Positions 1 through 12,424 of a stretch of DNA of 64,000 nt are shown in pieces. The notes under the pieces are model-generated. The model was not told the DNA's origin and made no database searches. It saw only the letters and a list, made by a program, of their open reading frames with translations. A program made the translations under genes and the position numbers. Origin of the DNA: Musa acuminata AAA Group. Its lineage: Eukaryota > Streptophyta > Magnoliopsida > Zingiberales > Musaceae. Position 1 is the first letter of the stretch; the number at the start of each line of letters is the position of its first letter. The stretch is from NCBI RefSeq assembly GCF_036884655.1, contig NC_088344.1:36616501-36680500 (forward strand), written 5' to 3'.

Positions 1-430
1 AGTTATACATCATGGCTAGTCAATGCCCGAGTTATGCATCTCGACCAATCTAATGCCCGAGTTACGCATCTTGACTAGTCTAGTGCTTGAGTTATGCATC
101 TCAGTTAGTTTAGTACTCGAGTTATGCATCTCGGCCAACAAACTCTCGAGTCTTGCACCTTGGCCAATATAGTGCTCGAGTCATGTATATCAGTCAATCC
201 AATGCTGAGACATACATCTCGACCAGTCCAATGCTCGAGTCATGCATCTCGACCAGTCCAGTGCCCGAGTTATATACCTCAGTCAATTAATATCAAAGTT
301 ATGCATCTCGACTAGTTCAATTAATGTCAAAGTTATGCATCTCGACTAGTCCAACGCTCAGAGTTATCCATCTCAATTAACTTGTGTTCGTACTATGAAT
401 CTCAGACATACCAGAGGCTCACAGTAACGA
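1..430. repeat. 30-bp tandem repeat (minisatellite), runs off the left edge
   Basis: A degenerate unit of 29-30 bp beginning near AGTTATGCATCTCGACCA recurs at 1, 30, 60, 90, 120, 149, 179 and onward with substitutions and a few indels until about 430. It lies directly upstream of a retroelement polypurine tract and LTR, so it is probably the non-coding stretch between pol and the 3' LTR of a Ty3/gypsy element. There are no spacers, so it is not a CRISPR array. Confidence 0.85.
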
Positions 431-588
431 GTAAAGGAAATTGAGGCAGACCACTTAGCTCAAAGGGGGACCATGATAGGAGAACTCAAGCTCCCAACAA
501 AACTGTGGACCCAGCCAAAGAAAGCACCAAGTGATGCCTCGAGCCCCTCTACAGGGAATCCGATGCATGCCTCTTGTGGGGTTTGTGG

Positions 589-1456
589 GGTGGGGGGGAA
601 GAGAATGATAGGGCATATTTTCACATCACCCCCACGACTGCATTCAGCTACCATTTCAACAGCTGATGTGGCACCCCGAGGCTGATGTGACACCCACATG
701 CACATCGACATGGCACCTTGGAATTGTACGAGATAACAGACTGCACTTACGTCATCAGCGAAGACTCGTACAATACAAGCGACTACGCCTGTGTCGCCCG
801 AGGCTGTATAGGGCGATGCTGCACAGTGCAGAGTCGCTCGGGAAGGCGTGAAACGACATGGCATGGTGCAAAGCCATGCAGGTCGGTTAGCGTCTACGTG
901 AAATACACGAGCCCATCGCTTGGAGCGTCGATGACCATTAACGAACCAAGTACGATCAACCCTAGAACGCAAGTATAAAAATCGGCCTATCGGCTAGCCC
1001 AAGGGTTCGGATCTTAGACACTTAAATCTACCCCATCACTACTATACTAACATAAACTTCGGAAGGGTCGAGTCGGGATTCCCTCTCCCGACTTTGGCTT
1101 GTGTGCAGGAGCCCAACAAGAAAGGAAAAGCAAACCCTAACTCTACTTTGAATTGGCTCGACAGACGACGTCCCAACCTGACATCACATCGACTCTCTCC
1201 AACCAAGAAACCATGTTGATGACCTTATGCACTGAGATCGGATCGAATCGTACTGACAACTCGGCCACGGTGTGAGGATGATCGGTATCACGTTTTCTGA
1301 TGCACCTTTGGTTTCTTCCCGTGCAATGAAATCGAATGCGATCGAAATCTTACGACATAAAGACTAAGTAAGAACAGGTTGAATCAATCCAACCGCTTCC
1401 TCGATCCAATTGAATCGATCAGTTTGCTTAGAAACTTTAGAACAAGTGTTCTAACA
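589..1456 (+). mobile_element. Polypurine tract plus 3' LTR of a Ty3/gypsy-like element
   Basis: A purine run (GGTGGGGGGGAAGAGAA, 589-605) is followed at once by TGATAGGGCATATT, the expected junction of polypurine tract and 3' LTR. A TATAAAAA box is at 975, and a GTGTGCAGGAGCCC motif near 1100 recurs in the other LTRs of this window. The proposed end, TTCTAACA at 1456, coincides with an abrupt change to AT-rich DNA, giving an LTR of about 851 bp. The start resembles that of the solo LTR at 42072, so they are probably the same family. The ORFs inside are chance frames. The right end is the least certain part, because the partner LTR is outside the window. Confidence 0.7.
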
Positions 1457-1754
1457 TGCCAAAATTATCAAAATGAGGATTTATAATTTATAAAATTCCT
1501 AGAATTTCATGATTAAATAATCAAAACATATTTCTAAAATATAATATCATAATTCTAAATTTAAAATGAGATGGATCTTGAAAATTCTAAAATAAATAAC
1601 CTAATTTTAATTTTAATTTAATTTATTGGGGTTTCTACGGTGGGACCTGGATCGACCCGCCACGTTAGCCCTCGTACCCGACCTGCTGAGCGCAAACCCA
1701 AATCGACCATTCTCGTCGATCCCCCGCAGACTCTTCGCCCTCCTCTCCAGCTCG

Positions 1755-2420
1755 ATGCGTTTCACCGACTCGCCGGTGGTGGAACTCCCCGTGGGCGGCG
1801 CCGTCCTCACCTTCGAGCAGGACAACGGCTCCATGCACGTCGGGACCTCCGTCTGGCCCTGCTCCCTCGTCCTCGTCAAGTTCGTCGAGCGGTGGCTCCC
1901 CCGCCCCGACGCCGCCGTTAACCCCTACGCTGACCTCCTCCGCTTCCCCGGCAAGCGGGCCGTTGAGCTCGGCTCTGGATGCGGCCCCGCAGGCCTCGGT
2001 CTCTTCCTCCTCGGCCTCGACGTCATCCTCACCGACATCGCCCCCGTGATGCCCGCCCTACGCCGCAACCTCAAGCGCAACCGCCCTGCCTTGCCCCGGA
2101 CCCCCAAGCACGCCCAGCTCTACTGGAACAACCCCGGTCAGATCAGGGCCCTCCGACCGCCCTTCGATCTCGTGGTCGCCGCTGACGTGGTGTACATGGA
2201 GGACTCCGCCGCGCAGCTCGTGACAGCCATGGAGGCTCTCGTCGGGGACGACGGCGCCGTGCTGCTGGGTTACCAGCTAAGGTCGCCTGACGCCCACCAA
2301 GTGTTCTGGGATTTGTGTCGCCAGGCATTCCCGGCCATCGAGAAGGTCCCGCATGAGGATCTTCACCCAGATTACGCCTACGAGGAGACGGATGTCTATA
2401 TACTAAGAAAGAGGAAGTAA
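1755..2420 (+). CDS. METTL21-type protein-lysine methyltransferase
   Basis: Single-exon gene of 221 residues. I chose the ATG at 1755 because family similarity begins there; an in-frame ATG at 1626 would add 43 residues without family character. The Methyltransferase_16 hallmarks are visible: a conserved Trp in TSVWPCS (about residue 34), SAM-binding motif I ELGSGCGPAGLGL (71-83), a post-I acidic segment ILTDI, and a DVVY motif (144-147) in place of the family DxxY. The family transfers methyl groups from S-adenosylmethionine to lysines of chaperones and translation factors; the substrate here cannot be told. The gene is strongly GC-rich, unlike its AT-rich flanks, which is common for monocot single-exon genes. 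Its promoter lies within 300 bp of a retroelement LTR. Confidence 0.85.
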   Translation: MRFTDSPVVELPVGGAVLTFEQDNGSMHVGTSVWPCSLVLVKFVERWLPRPDAAVNPYADLLRFPGKRAVELGSGCGPAGLGLFLLGLDVILTDIAPVMPALRRNLKRNRPALPRTPKHAQLYWNNPGQIRALRPPFDLVVAADVVYMEDSAAQLVTAMEALVGDDGAVLLGYQLRSPDAHQVFWDLCRQAFPAIEKVPHEDLHPDYAYEETDVYILRKRK

Positions 2421-3140
2421 ATTGGCAACCATAAAACAGTGGTGATTTGATCTGTTCCGGCTTTAGCGACAGGTCCGTTCTTTTTCTTCTTGATGATATC
2501 TCTTATTCGAACGCAATCATGATATTTCATCGATCAATTTTTGTGTATTTTAAATTGAAATCTTAGTTGTATCACCTTCTTGCATCTTTAGTAAGATTGA
2601 CGAGGTGCAATGAATTACTCAAACTAGCCAAGTCAAACATGGTTTCTCTTTTGTGCAATGAAGGAAGCAGAAGTTACCGTAGCAGCTTACAAGAATCAGT
2701 CTAAATATCGGTTCCCGTGAGGAAGTATGCTACTAGGAATAAGTGAGAAACACTAGTACACTAAGAATGGTGAAGTTCGCCGTAAAACAACTATGCTTCT
2801 TAGGTTCCAAGCTTATGTTGGTGGACATAACAGTCTCTGCATAATCTGTTTCTTCTTTTCTTTTATGTTGTACCTTATGATGAATCAGTTATATTAAATT
2901 GTTTTAATATTATAGACCTTTAGTTTGTGTTCATCATTTGAATATGTTCTCGACCAAATACAAACTGCCTTCCATTAATTGAATAGGCTTTTCATACGAT
3001 CATGTATATTAATTGTTTGGGTAAACTATTATACTATTAGGATTAACACCGTATCGGAACTTTCAATTTCTGCATTTTCACTACTCAGCAATCAGCTTGT
3101 CTCAAACTGCATATTCTTCCTAGTGTCTTAGTAATATGAT

Positions 3141-3335
3141 CTAGTGCATCAGCTATGGAATCTTAGATTCATGTAATAACATTGACCCTCCCTAAACTTT
3201 GCCGGGAACTCTGTAAACAAGTCCAGAGAGTATGTATATCTAGTGCATGAGCTATGGAATTTTTGATTCATGTAATAACATTGACCCTCCCCAAACCTAT
3301 GTTGCCGTGAACCCTGTAAACTAGTCCAGATGTAT
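3141..3335. repeat. Imperfect ~99-bp direct tandem repeat
   Basis: CTAGTGCATCAGCTATGGAA at 3141 recurs as CTAGTGCATGAGCTATGGAA at 3240, and both copies continue through ATTCATGTAATAACATTGACC to a GTCCAGA motif. The two copies differ by scattered substitutions and small indels, so the duplication is not very recent. Confidence 0.8.
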
Positions 3336-4689
3336 TATATATATAACTATCTATTTTATCCTGCCAATTCCTGATTGTGGGTCATTTCCTCTTAACTTTC
3401 ATTGTTCTTGTGAATCTGTACCTTGTCCATTGGTTCCTCAATCTGGGTAAAACATGTTGTTCTTGAAGAATGAGATGTTTAGCTGAATTTTGTTGTAGCA
3501 TTTAGAGATGCTTCTCTTTATGTGAGACTAAAGCTAGCTAGGATTGTTCAGGCACAATCATTGAAGCATCTCATAGAAAGTTAAGCAGTTTAGCTCTGTT
3601 TTCAAAGATGTCTAAATGGTTATGGCATCGACCAAGAAAATATTATGATTCATAGTTGTTTGACCATGGTGATTACATTTCCATTTTGTGCTATCGAAGC
3701 CTCTATGCAAATGTACAACCAATTCCAAAGAATCCTTTGATGTTTTAGTACAACAAATCATCTAATTTACTTAGATAATCTATTAATGAAAGTTAGGAAT
3801 AAAAGAAGGATTTGGCGAAATGATGACAAGTCCAATCTAAACATAATTTCTCTAAAATTTGAATCTAAACTGAGCTAGTAAGCTCATATGTTAAATGCTT
3901 GTGTATCTGTGCATTGGTAGTTCTTGAGTTATTTTCTTGACTTGTTTGTTACATTTCTTCTGTCATTTAGTCCATTGTTATGTTTCTTCTTCTGTTTAGT
4001 TCATATTTTCTTTGTGCTTTTAGTTCTCATTTGTAAAGTATGAGGGATGAGTATTATCCTAGTGATTCTCTTCTGGTTAGGACTTTGGTCCAATCCCTTG
4101 GTCTCTTAATGTTTCATTTTTAGTTGATCTGCCACTGAAACCTAGGGGTCTTTGTTTGTTTCTCAAAACTAACAACTTCTGTAGATTTGATAAGATGGGA
4201 CTCTCAAGCTTCTATACTTGAAAAGTCAACATTTCTTTATCATTCATAAAGGTTTAACATGGTCCTACATGACATTATCGGCCATTCCTTATGGAAGATC
4301 TTGAAATACCATATGAAGATACCATATGATATGTGGATTAACATCCTTACTGAAGCTTTACTATGTATTTATTTTTTGTCATTTTCTCAAGACAAGTGAT
4401 GTTGTTCTGGTTGTGTTCATCATAACATGACAGACCGAAATGTTACTCTTTTGGTTGCCAGCTTGTTTGTAATTTTGCGTAGAGTCTAGGCAGCATGATA
4501 AAGCTAATATTCATTTTCGTTGCCTTTTTGCATTTGTTGCATACAAATAGGTGATAACCATTTTCTTGTTCGGCAGACCATGGAGTTGATTTGGAGCTAC
4601 ATTTGGTGCTATTTAAGAAATGCTGCTATGAGAGTTAGTGAGAGACTATGCTTTATAGAGAAAAACTTGTTTAATTGGAAGATTTGAGA

Positions 4690-5036
4690 AATCTGGATTC
4701 TCTAATTTCTGACAGGAGGCATCTACTGCAAAATAGTTCCTTGAAAATATTCAATCTGAGAATCGCTTACATGTACTTAAATCATTCACTGGTATAACCT
4801 TTGAGCTTGTCACCGGTGTGAATGTATACGCAGATTTTAAATGTGCAACCCGTGCAGGAGATTGACTTTCAGAACCTAACCTTTTGTGATCCAAAAGCAC
4901 AGCAGGGAAGGGTCAACCCACAAAGTTTCTTGTGTGATGCAGATTGTAATAATTATTATCATGTCAAATCTTCAGCCAGCATACCTGGTCATCTAATATC
5001 CAGCATTCCATGTTCGGTAAGTACTTCTTCTGAGTA
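4690..5036 (+). pseudogene. Decayed protein-like segment of unknown family
   Basis: One frame reads FLENIQSENRLHVLKSF and then FELVTGVNVYADFKCATRAGD before a TGA near 4863. The next frame, overlapping that point, continues with EIDFQNLTFCDPKAQQGRVN and on to IPGHLISSIPCS at 5009, followed by a GTAAGT donor-like site at 5017. The two pieces read like one protein interrupted by a frameshift or an unrecognised splice. No start codon or further exons were found. I do not recognise the family. It may be a pseudogene or a diverged exon pair of an unannotated gene; confidence is low. Confidence 0.3.
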
Positions 5037-6596
5037 ATCTCCCTGTTGATTGGATTTGAGAAAACCCAACTGTTGGTCCAAAATTATTGGGTTGGTGTTG
5101 GATATTGCATTATGATAATTCTAAGAACCCATGCATGTGACATTTTAGCCAATTCAGCGTTGTTTCATACTTATGTCGGTGATTTTATGAAGATATTTGT
5201 GAATATGGATAATTATGATGTTCACCCGTGTTTGATGGTGAAACCAGAAGTCAGTCTGCTTGTCTTTGCACTCAAAAGAAGTTGTTTATGATCCTTGACG
5301 ATAGTAGATGGAAGCATTTGTGTCTGCACTATGTATCCACTTTACAAGACAAATTCCCTGGCGGTGAGCTAGTCGTTTATCTCGTTGATTTATGCAACTT
5401 ATAGACAGTGTTTCTATAATTAACATTTCCTTGACTTGTTTGGCTGTTTTCTATTCCTTTTTTTCGTATGACTTGTTTGGCTGTTATATACTATGGTAAG
5501 TAACTTTACTAGTTCATATTAGCTTGAATGCTGATAGATAACACTGGTGGTATCAACACTACATGCTGTATGTTTGCCAGTCTCTTTCTTTCCCTGAAGG
5601 ATCAGCTCAGCCACCGCCATGAGCATTACAACAGTGGAAATGCTGGAGACAGAATCAAAAGGCAAATAGAGAAGGATAAGGTCTGTCCATTGAAACTTTT
5701 CCTTCAATTTTTGCTGTCGTGTATGTGTGTATGATTTGCATAAGAAAGGGACAGACAAATGGGTTCCTTGTGGCCATATCATGTTAGTGGCGGATCTCCA
5801 TACACACAATACAAGCATAAGATAGTATAATTATGTTTGTTTAGGTCTTGATATGACAGATTACACATCACTCACTATGTTATATCTTATGCTGCGTTGT
5901 CGGTGGTTCATTTACGTCACCCACTATCCTGCAGAGTTTCTGTGTTTTGGTCTGTGTTTTTCTAAATCAGTTCTCTTCATCGTGAAAGAGACGTGATTGA
6001 GGCTGCCTTATTCTGTCTGATGATTCTTATTATAATAATAATCTTGTAATGGTGTTTACTGCTCGAGTCGACAATTATAATCTCTCTATCTACAAGAATA
6101 AGATATCCCTGTGAGCCACGTTGTTGCGACTATTTGCACTTAGTCTCCTTAATCCTAAGATGCATTAATAAATAATATTAAAATAATACTCATCCCATTC
6201 TTTTTCGAGGAAGAGAATAAAACCTAACAGCGTACCAAAAAATACAACAAGAATAATGAAGCACGTGCGTGGCACGTGATCAGAGTCCGTAGGGTCATAT
6301 CTCACGCGGCCTTCATTGTAACTAAAATAATGGAAGGAAACCACGGCGTGGATCCGATGCACTGCCTATCCATTCCCAGCCCGCAGTCTTCACTCCAAAG
6401 CCGTCGGCCGGTGCAACGCTGTCACCGTTCACAGGTCCTCCATACAAATTTGTCCTCATCGTCGCTTCCATCATCACGCTTCCCCCACATGACACAACGC
6501 CATTACATCGCTTCTTCTCTTCTTCAATTTCGCGATCGACGCGACTGCCGCTTCCTTGGTTTCTTCTCCTCCTTGGTGTTATAAGATCAAAAGACA

Positions 6597-7976
6597 ATGC
6601 TTCTGCTTCGATCCCACCGCTTCCTCCTCCCTCGGTGCCTCGCCTACTCCGCCTTCGTCTCCTCTTATAAAAGTGCCCTCGGGAGCCCCCTTCCTTCCCT
6701 TCCTAGACGGCGCTCCATGGCCAAGTACGGCACCTCGGCGTCGCCCTCACCCTCGAGGTTCCTCCTCCGTCAGCTATTCGAGAAGGAGTCCAGCACCTAC
6801 ACTTACCTCCTCGCCGATCTCGCCCACCCCGACAAGCCTGCCGTGGTGAGTGCCGCTCTGTGATCCTTCTCCTTTTCTGTTTTTAGGTTCTCTGATCGGC
6901 GACTCGGATTGTTGCTTCGATCCTTGATGCATCTATCATCCGAAAGTTGATTGAAAATTTGGGTGTTAGCTTTTCCGGATATCTATCGTCTCCTAATCTC
7001 CTATTCTCTTTCAATTTCCTATTTGTTTTTTAGTTTATTAGATAAAAGGTTTTTGTCTTCCTTCGATCGAGATGAAGTCACATTTCAATCTCCTAATTTA
7101 TTTCAACTGTGTTCTAATATACTCGATGCCATAATACCAAAATATAATTAGTTCATGTGTTGCTGTTCAGTCTCATCAATGTTTATGTGCTTTGGATTGC
7201 GTTTTAGTTGTTTGATAATTCACATTAACGATAGTGCGATATTATGTGGTACTGACCTTTTGCTGCATAGAGTTAAAAGGTCAAATCTGGGACATCTTCA
7301 GCCCTTAAGATAATTAAGTTCTTTCTTAGAACCTTGCTGCATGTTACCAAAGTTTGCCATTTACGTCTGAGACATCTATTTTCCTGCTCTCTGGATTACT
7401 TATATTTGTAGCTCGATTGAATGCACAACAAACATGCAGACCAATCTATTGTTAATTTTTTGCCGAAAAAGAATCCATAGTGAAACAGTAAATGTAGGCG
7501 CTAACTTGAGCATAATATACACTGTTCATTGTGGATCACTTTGGGTGACAAATAAAACGCATTTGGATGCTTCGGCAAAGATCATCATGATCATGTAAAA
7601 AATATATGTATTTCTGGATATTGAATGTTTTAGATGAGTTCAATACAGAAAGTTGATCTGCACCGAATCATGTGCCAATTGCCCACTGCTTTGGTTAGAC
7701 ACTAACTTGGATATTGCAAATGGAAATAGGCACTAGTGTTGTATAATACAGTTTTCACAAGAGAGCTCTACTGTGAATCACTTCATTCTGGTAGTCATTC
7801 AGACTAGTATGTTTACAAGGAGCATATCTCAACATCTGCATATTGATCATTTGTATCTAATTGTTATGCCAATTGATGAACATAATGATTCAAGCTTAAA
7901 ATTACTAGATAATGTGTCTTCTTAATGCAGATAGGACTAAATGATGAGTGGAAAAGTGTGATAATTATTTGGATGT

Positions 7977-8065
<89 letters not shown>

Positions 8066-8172
8066 GTATGTGTGTGTGTGTGTGTGTATGTGTATATATA
8101 TATATAAGTATATATATGTATATGTATCTGTATATGTATGTATGTATATGTATCTGTATATGTATGTATGTG

Positions 8173-8207
<35 letters not shown>

Positions 8208-11200
8208 CTGTGTATATATATGTATATGTATCTGTATATTGATGTATGTATATGTGTATATATATGTGTGTGTGTACACTAAAAATAAACTGATTCTAAG
8301 CATATACCAAACTATCATTAGCAATTGGAAAGCTATTAGAACATCTTTGCATATGGAGAAACCTTGGTATCATCTGTTCACCATTTCTTGTGTGATTTGG
8401 GTTAGATGACAGTCTTTCCTCTCTCTGCCCTTTTTTTTCTTATCCTTTCCTATTATAAATCTAGATATTTGTGGTCTAAATTCCTGTAAATTACATATTT
8501 AGAAATCTAGATGTTCGGTTGAGTAGATGATGCATCTAATGTGACGCACAACTTATAAAGATTGTTATGCAAGAATATTTGCAAAACATTTAGTTTGTAT
8601 TGATGAAGTTGTAAATTGGATTATTTGTTGGTTGTTTCACTTAAAAACAATGAACTTGTACCGATTGCTAGTATGAAGAAAGATTATCTAGTTAATTATG
8701 TTTCAAGGAAGTATCTTGTGCATAAGTCGTGTCACATAACCTGACTTCTGCCATTTTGCTCTTATGTTTCGCCAGGTCAATTTAGGAACTCTTTGCAACT
8801 TATGCTTGGTTCTGAGGTTAACTAAATTTAAAAGCTTACTAAATAAGAAGCTAAATTCTATCTCCCTGTATCTACATATAACTTATGTTCACAACTTTTG
8901 TTGAATATTGTCATTTGTGGTCTATCTGTGTGCTTTCTTTTATTGTGTGTTTGACTTGGCCTAGTTTTCTGTACTTTAGTTGGACCTCTCTATCGTTCAC
9001 TAGTTAAAACATTTGCTTCATATTCACATTGTTTTCCTTCTCTGCTAAATGGTTTCATGTCTTTTTGTAGCTGGTTGATCCAGTAGACAGAACAGTTGAC
9101 CGAGATATATCTCTTGTAAAAGAACTGGGGCTAAAACTCATCTATGCTGTGAATACCCATGTCCATGCTGATCATGTCACAGGGACAGGTTTGATAAAGG
9201 TAAATCACAATTCATGTATCAATCTACTTCAGCATTCAACTTGTTATTTCACGAATATTGTACAGTAAAGAAAAGTTAGATTGGCTACGTATTGTACATA
9301 TTTGTACAGATGTATACCTACTGATATGCACGATGCATGCTCATACACATATTTTATACAGGATGATAATTTTGATCTATGTATTAATTGGTAATATTCC
9401 TTGCAGAAAAAGATGCCAGAGGTAAAGTCTGTCATATCAAAAGTTAGCAATGCAAAAGCAGATCATGTGGTTGAACATGGTGATAAAATATATTTTGGTG
9501 ATCTTTTTCTAGAGGTAGGGCCATGTTGCCTCTGATACAGATTAGTAAGTTGAGTCAATTCTCCTCTTGTCAATTTGTTTGGTTCCTTTTGAATATGACT
9601 TCACAAACATATCAATAGATGATATATGTGTAATAAATTATATATGTTAACCTGTTCTTGGGTTGATTATGCTGAATTATTTTGTTCAATGATGGAGTAA
9701 CTGAGGGACTTTAGATGATGTTTGCATGCTAATCTTGATTCAATCAACAGATTCCTGACAGTGTATGGCTATGATGATTATGGTCCAATAAAATCTTCAC
9801 ATTTTTCACAAATGCACAATTTTAATGATTTGTAAGAGCATTGCAATTCCTCATATAAGGATTAAGCTGACATGCACTATGACAAGATAGTGTGGAAATC
9901 ACAAAGCAGGACCTTGATGTGTGGCAAGAAACCAGTGATGTATTTTGATGCTATTTATAGAGACAATTTAGAAAAATGAATGAGCAGCATGTCCAAGTAG
10001 TATTTAGTGTACCACACATGCAGCTTTTGGTGATTAATGCACCAAGTTTTTCTTGTGGGATAAGCATTTAAATCGTATGATCTTTCTTGGTTTTCCTGCA
10101 TATATATGCCTTTGAGTATGTAGTACCACAAGGGTAATTTGGATTAGCTTTAGTAATGTACTAAAGCATATACATAAGTGTGCAATAATCCATCATTTTG
10201 AAGGGTTTACATGTAAATATTAACTCTACAGAGATATATATGCTACCAATTTTGAATATTTAATTGTATGCATGCTAATTGTGCCATAAAAGATAGGTTT
10301 CTTGAAGAAATAAAGCCATTTACATGTCATTATTTATCTGGGCATAATTGTTACCAACAAGTTTTCACTTAAACTCATCATTTATCAGCTAATATAAATT
10401 GTATAAAATGTGTAACAAATTCATATATGGGAACACATATAATCGGATACAAATATGGAAAAGTGTGGGTTGTCATTTGGACAACCTGTCATGTAGATAC
10501 TGAATGACTGGATGCACCTTCAGCCTTGGAAGATAAGGTTATAGCCTCTTTCCGGACCTGAATACACAAACATGTGTAAAAAAGCTGTCGTAGTGTTTGG
10601 CTTATTACTAATCTAAATTGATCATGCTAGCAGAAGAAATGTCTTTTTTAATGATAACCCCAGTAAGAGATCCTTCTAGACATATATGAATTAGTACAAT
10701 CGGACTGCTTCTACATTTAAGATCATTTTGGTGCAAAGTATGTTTTCTAAAATGGTAAATTTTGCAGGTGCGTGCCACTCCTGGTCATACTCAGGGTTGT
10801 GTTACCTATGTAACAGGAAATGGACCTGATCAGCCTTATCCGAGGATGGCTTTCACTGGTGATGCTTTGCTGATTCATGGCTGTGGAAGGACAGATTTTC
10901 AGGTGCATAGGCTCATTCTTCTTCCTTTTCTTCTGACACCAAACATCTACTGTCTATGAATAACTTACTTTTATCTCGGATATTAGATAAAAGCACTTTG
11001 AATATGATAATCACACAATGCACTATCCTGAGTAACTAGATGACTGATTAGATTTTCATTGTGTTCAAATCTTTAAATTGTAGTCGAGAGTCTTGAGAAG
11101 TTTGATCTGGTGCACAATCAATTTTGATGCCCATTTATTGTATTCTAATTGTTAGTGAAACTTGGTTGTTTTCCTGTGCAAAAGTTTAGATGAAATGAAT

Positions 11201-12424
11201 GATAACATCAATTATCGTCCTTCAGTTTTTCTGGGTGGAGGCTTGGTTTCTCTCGAAGAGTTTACTAGCCCATTTCTCAAGTTCCACTCAATTGTTGAAG
11301 GCCATCTATTTGTATCACCTTAGTTAAGTTAGCTCTTGATGCCTTGATGGTTAGGTTAGAATTACATGGTTGTTATCTAGTTACATCTCATTGGTAACTA
11401 TTACTATGATACAGTTCAATTAGAAACACTAAAAATATAACTTGTCATGCTAGTGCTTGCTTTGATGTAGAGCACGTGAGATGGATTGCATGAGAGTGCA
11501 ATCTGTTATCTCACTGGTTAATTTGGCCATCCAATTTTGTGCATCACACAATATTTTCATTTACCTCGTATCATGTTTATTGGAAGCAGTGCATTCCACT
11601 TCTTATCCTATTTCATGGATGAAGCTTAAATTCCATGATCCATCTTACAGGCGGGAAATTCGCGACAGCTCTACCAATCAGTCCATTCACAGGCAAGGAA
11701 CGAATGTTTATGTGGCACATTTCAATGCATGTTGCACATGTATTAGCAGTTCACTGATGACTTTCTCTGCACATCTTAGATATTCACATTGCCAAAGGAA
11801 ACTCTCATTTATCCTGCTCATGACTACAAAGGCTTCACTGTAAGCAGTATCTTTGACTTACAGCCTCTGATGTATTCCTAGCTATTCACACAGCTTCTTT
11901 TGTGATGCAGGTAAGTACAGTTGGAGAGGAGATGCTCTACAATCCTCGGCTAACAAAGGATGAGGTAAATTCTTAATCAAGCAACCCCCTCCCCTTCTAA
12001 TCTATTTTGGAAAACCACTCAAAATCTTAATGACGGTCTATATTTGTGATACCACTTACCTTCTGTTAAGATGAAATTATTTGCATGAATTCATCTGAAG
12101 AGTGAAAATTGTGCTATGATTAAACTTATTATTCTACTTCATTAATAGTCTGCTTCTAAGCAAACGTATCCTCTGTAATAACTATTCTCTGGGTTTTGTT
12201 TTGTAGGAAGCATTTAAAAGCATCATGGAAAGTGAGTGGTTTGATCATCTTTTTCACAAGTTCTTACGACCTCTTGCAGCAAACTTTCAGCTTCTAAATG
12301 AGCTCAGTGTTGCTCTTCTTTTACTTCTTGCTCAGATCTGAAGTTGGATTACCCTAAAATGATGGATGTCGCTGTGCCAGCCAACATGGTCTGTGGGCTC
12401 CAGGATCTACCTACAAAGGCCTAA
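6597..12424 (+). CDS. ETHE1: Persulfide dioxygenase ETHE1 (glyoxalase II-like), mitochondrial
   Basis: Nine exons: 6597-6845, 9071-9199, 9407-9514, 10768-10902, 11651-11692, 11780-11839, 11911-11964, 12207-12231 and 12336-12424; 296 residues, all junctions in frame. The family oxidises glutathione persulfide to sulfite in the mitochondrial matrix during sulfide and cysteine catabolism. The metallo-beta-lactamase motif [12 protein letters not shown] gives H113, H115, D117 and H118; further metal ligands are H169 (TPGHTQG), D194 (FTGDALL) and H235 (YPAHDYKG). GCGRTDFQ and the C-terminal [12 protein letters not shown] are typical of ETHE1. The first 40 residues are rich in Arg, Ser and Leu and lack acidic residues, as expected of a mitochondrial presequence; a second Met (residue 41) could start a cytosolic form. 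Intron 5 has a GC donor. Length matches the plant family. Confidence 0.93.
7980..8276. repeat. Compound microsatellite (TA)n-(GTAT)n-(GT)n in ETHE1 intron 1
   Basis: About 74 bp of pure TA is followed by GTAT and GT tracts, then by mixed TATA/GTAT/CTGTATA repeats to about 8276. The open frames reading Tyr-Ile repeats on both strands come from this tract and are not genes. Confidence 0.95.

Larger units (their letters stand above)
2421..6596. other. AT-rich intergenic region
   Basis: It holds the methyltransferase 3' flank, an imperfect direct repeat (3141-3335), a decayed coding-like segment (about 4690-5036), and the proximal promoter of the ETHE1 gene after about 6250, where base composition becomes GC-rich. 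No other convincing exon was found on either strand. Confidence 0.6.

Noticed and set aside
1..430. Regularly spaced short repeats suggestive of a CRISPR array
   Set aside because: The units are directly abutting without spacers, and the genome is a plant's.
460..978. Open frames of 170 and 86 codons
   Set aside because: They lie within the retroelement polypurine/LTR region and have no domain; the frame is open because of GC content.
7864..8409. Open frames of 100-120 codons on both strands reading Tyr-Ile, Cys-Val and His-Thr repeats
   Set aside because: They are translations of the TA/GTAT microsatellite in ETHE1 intron 1.
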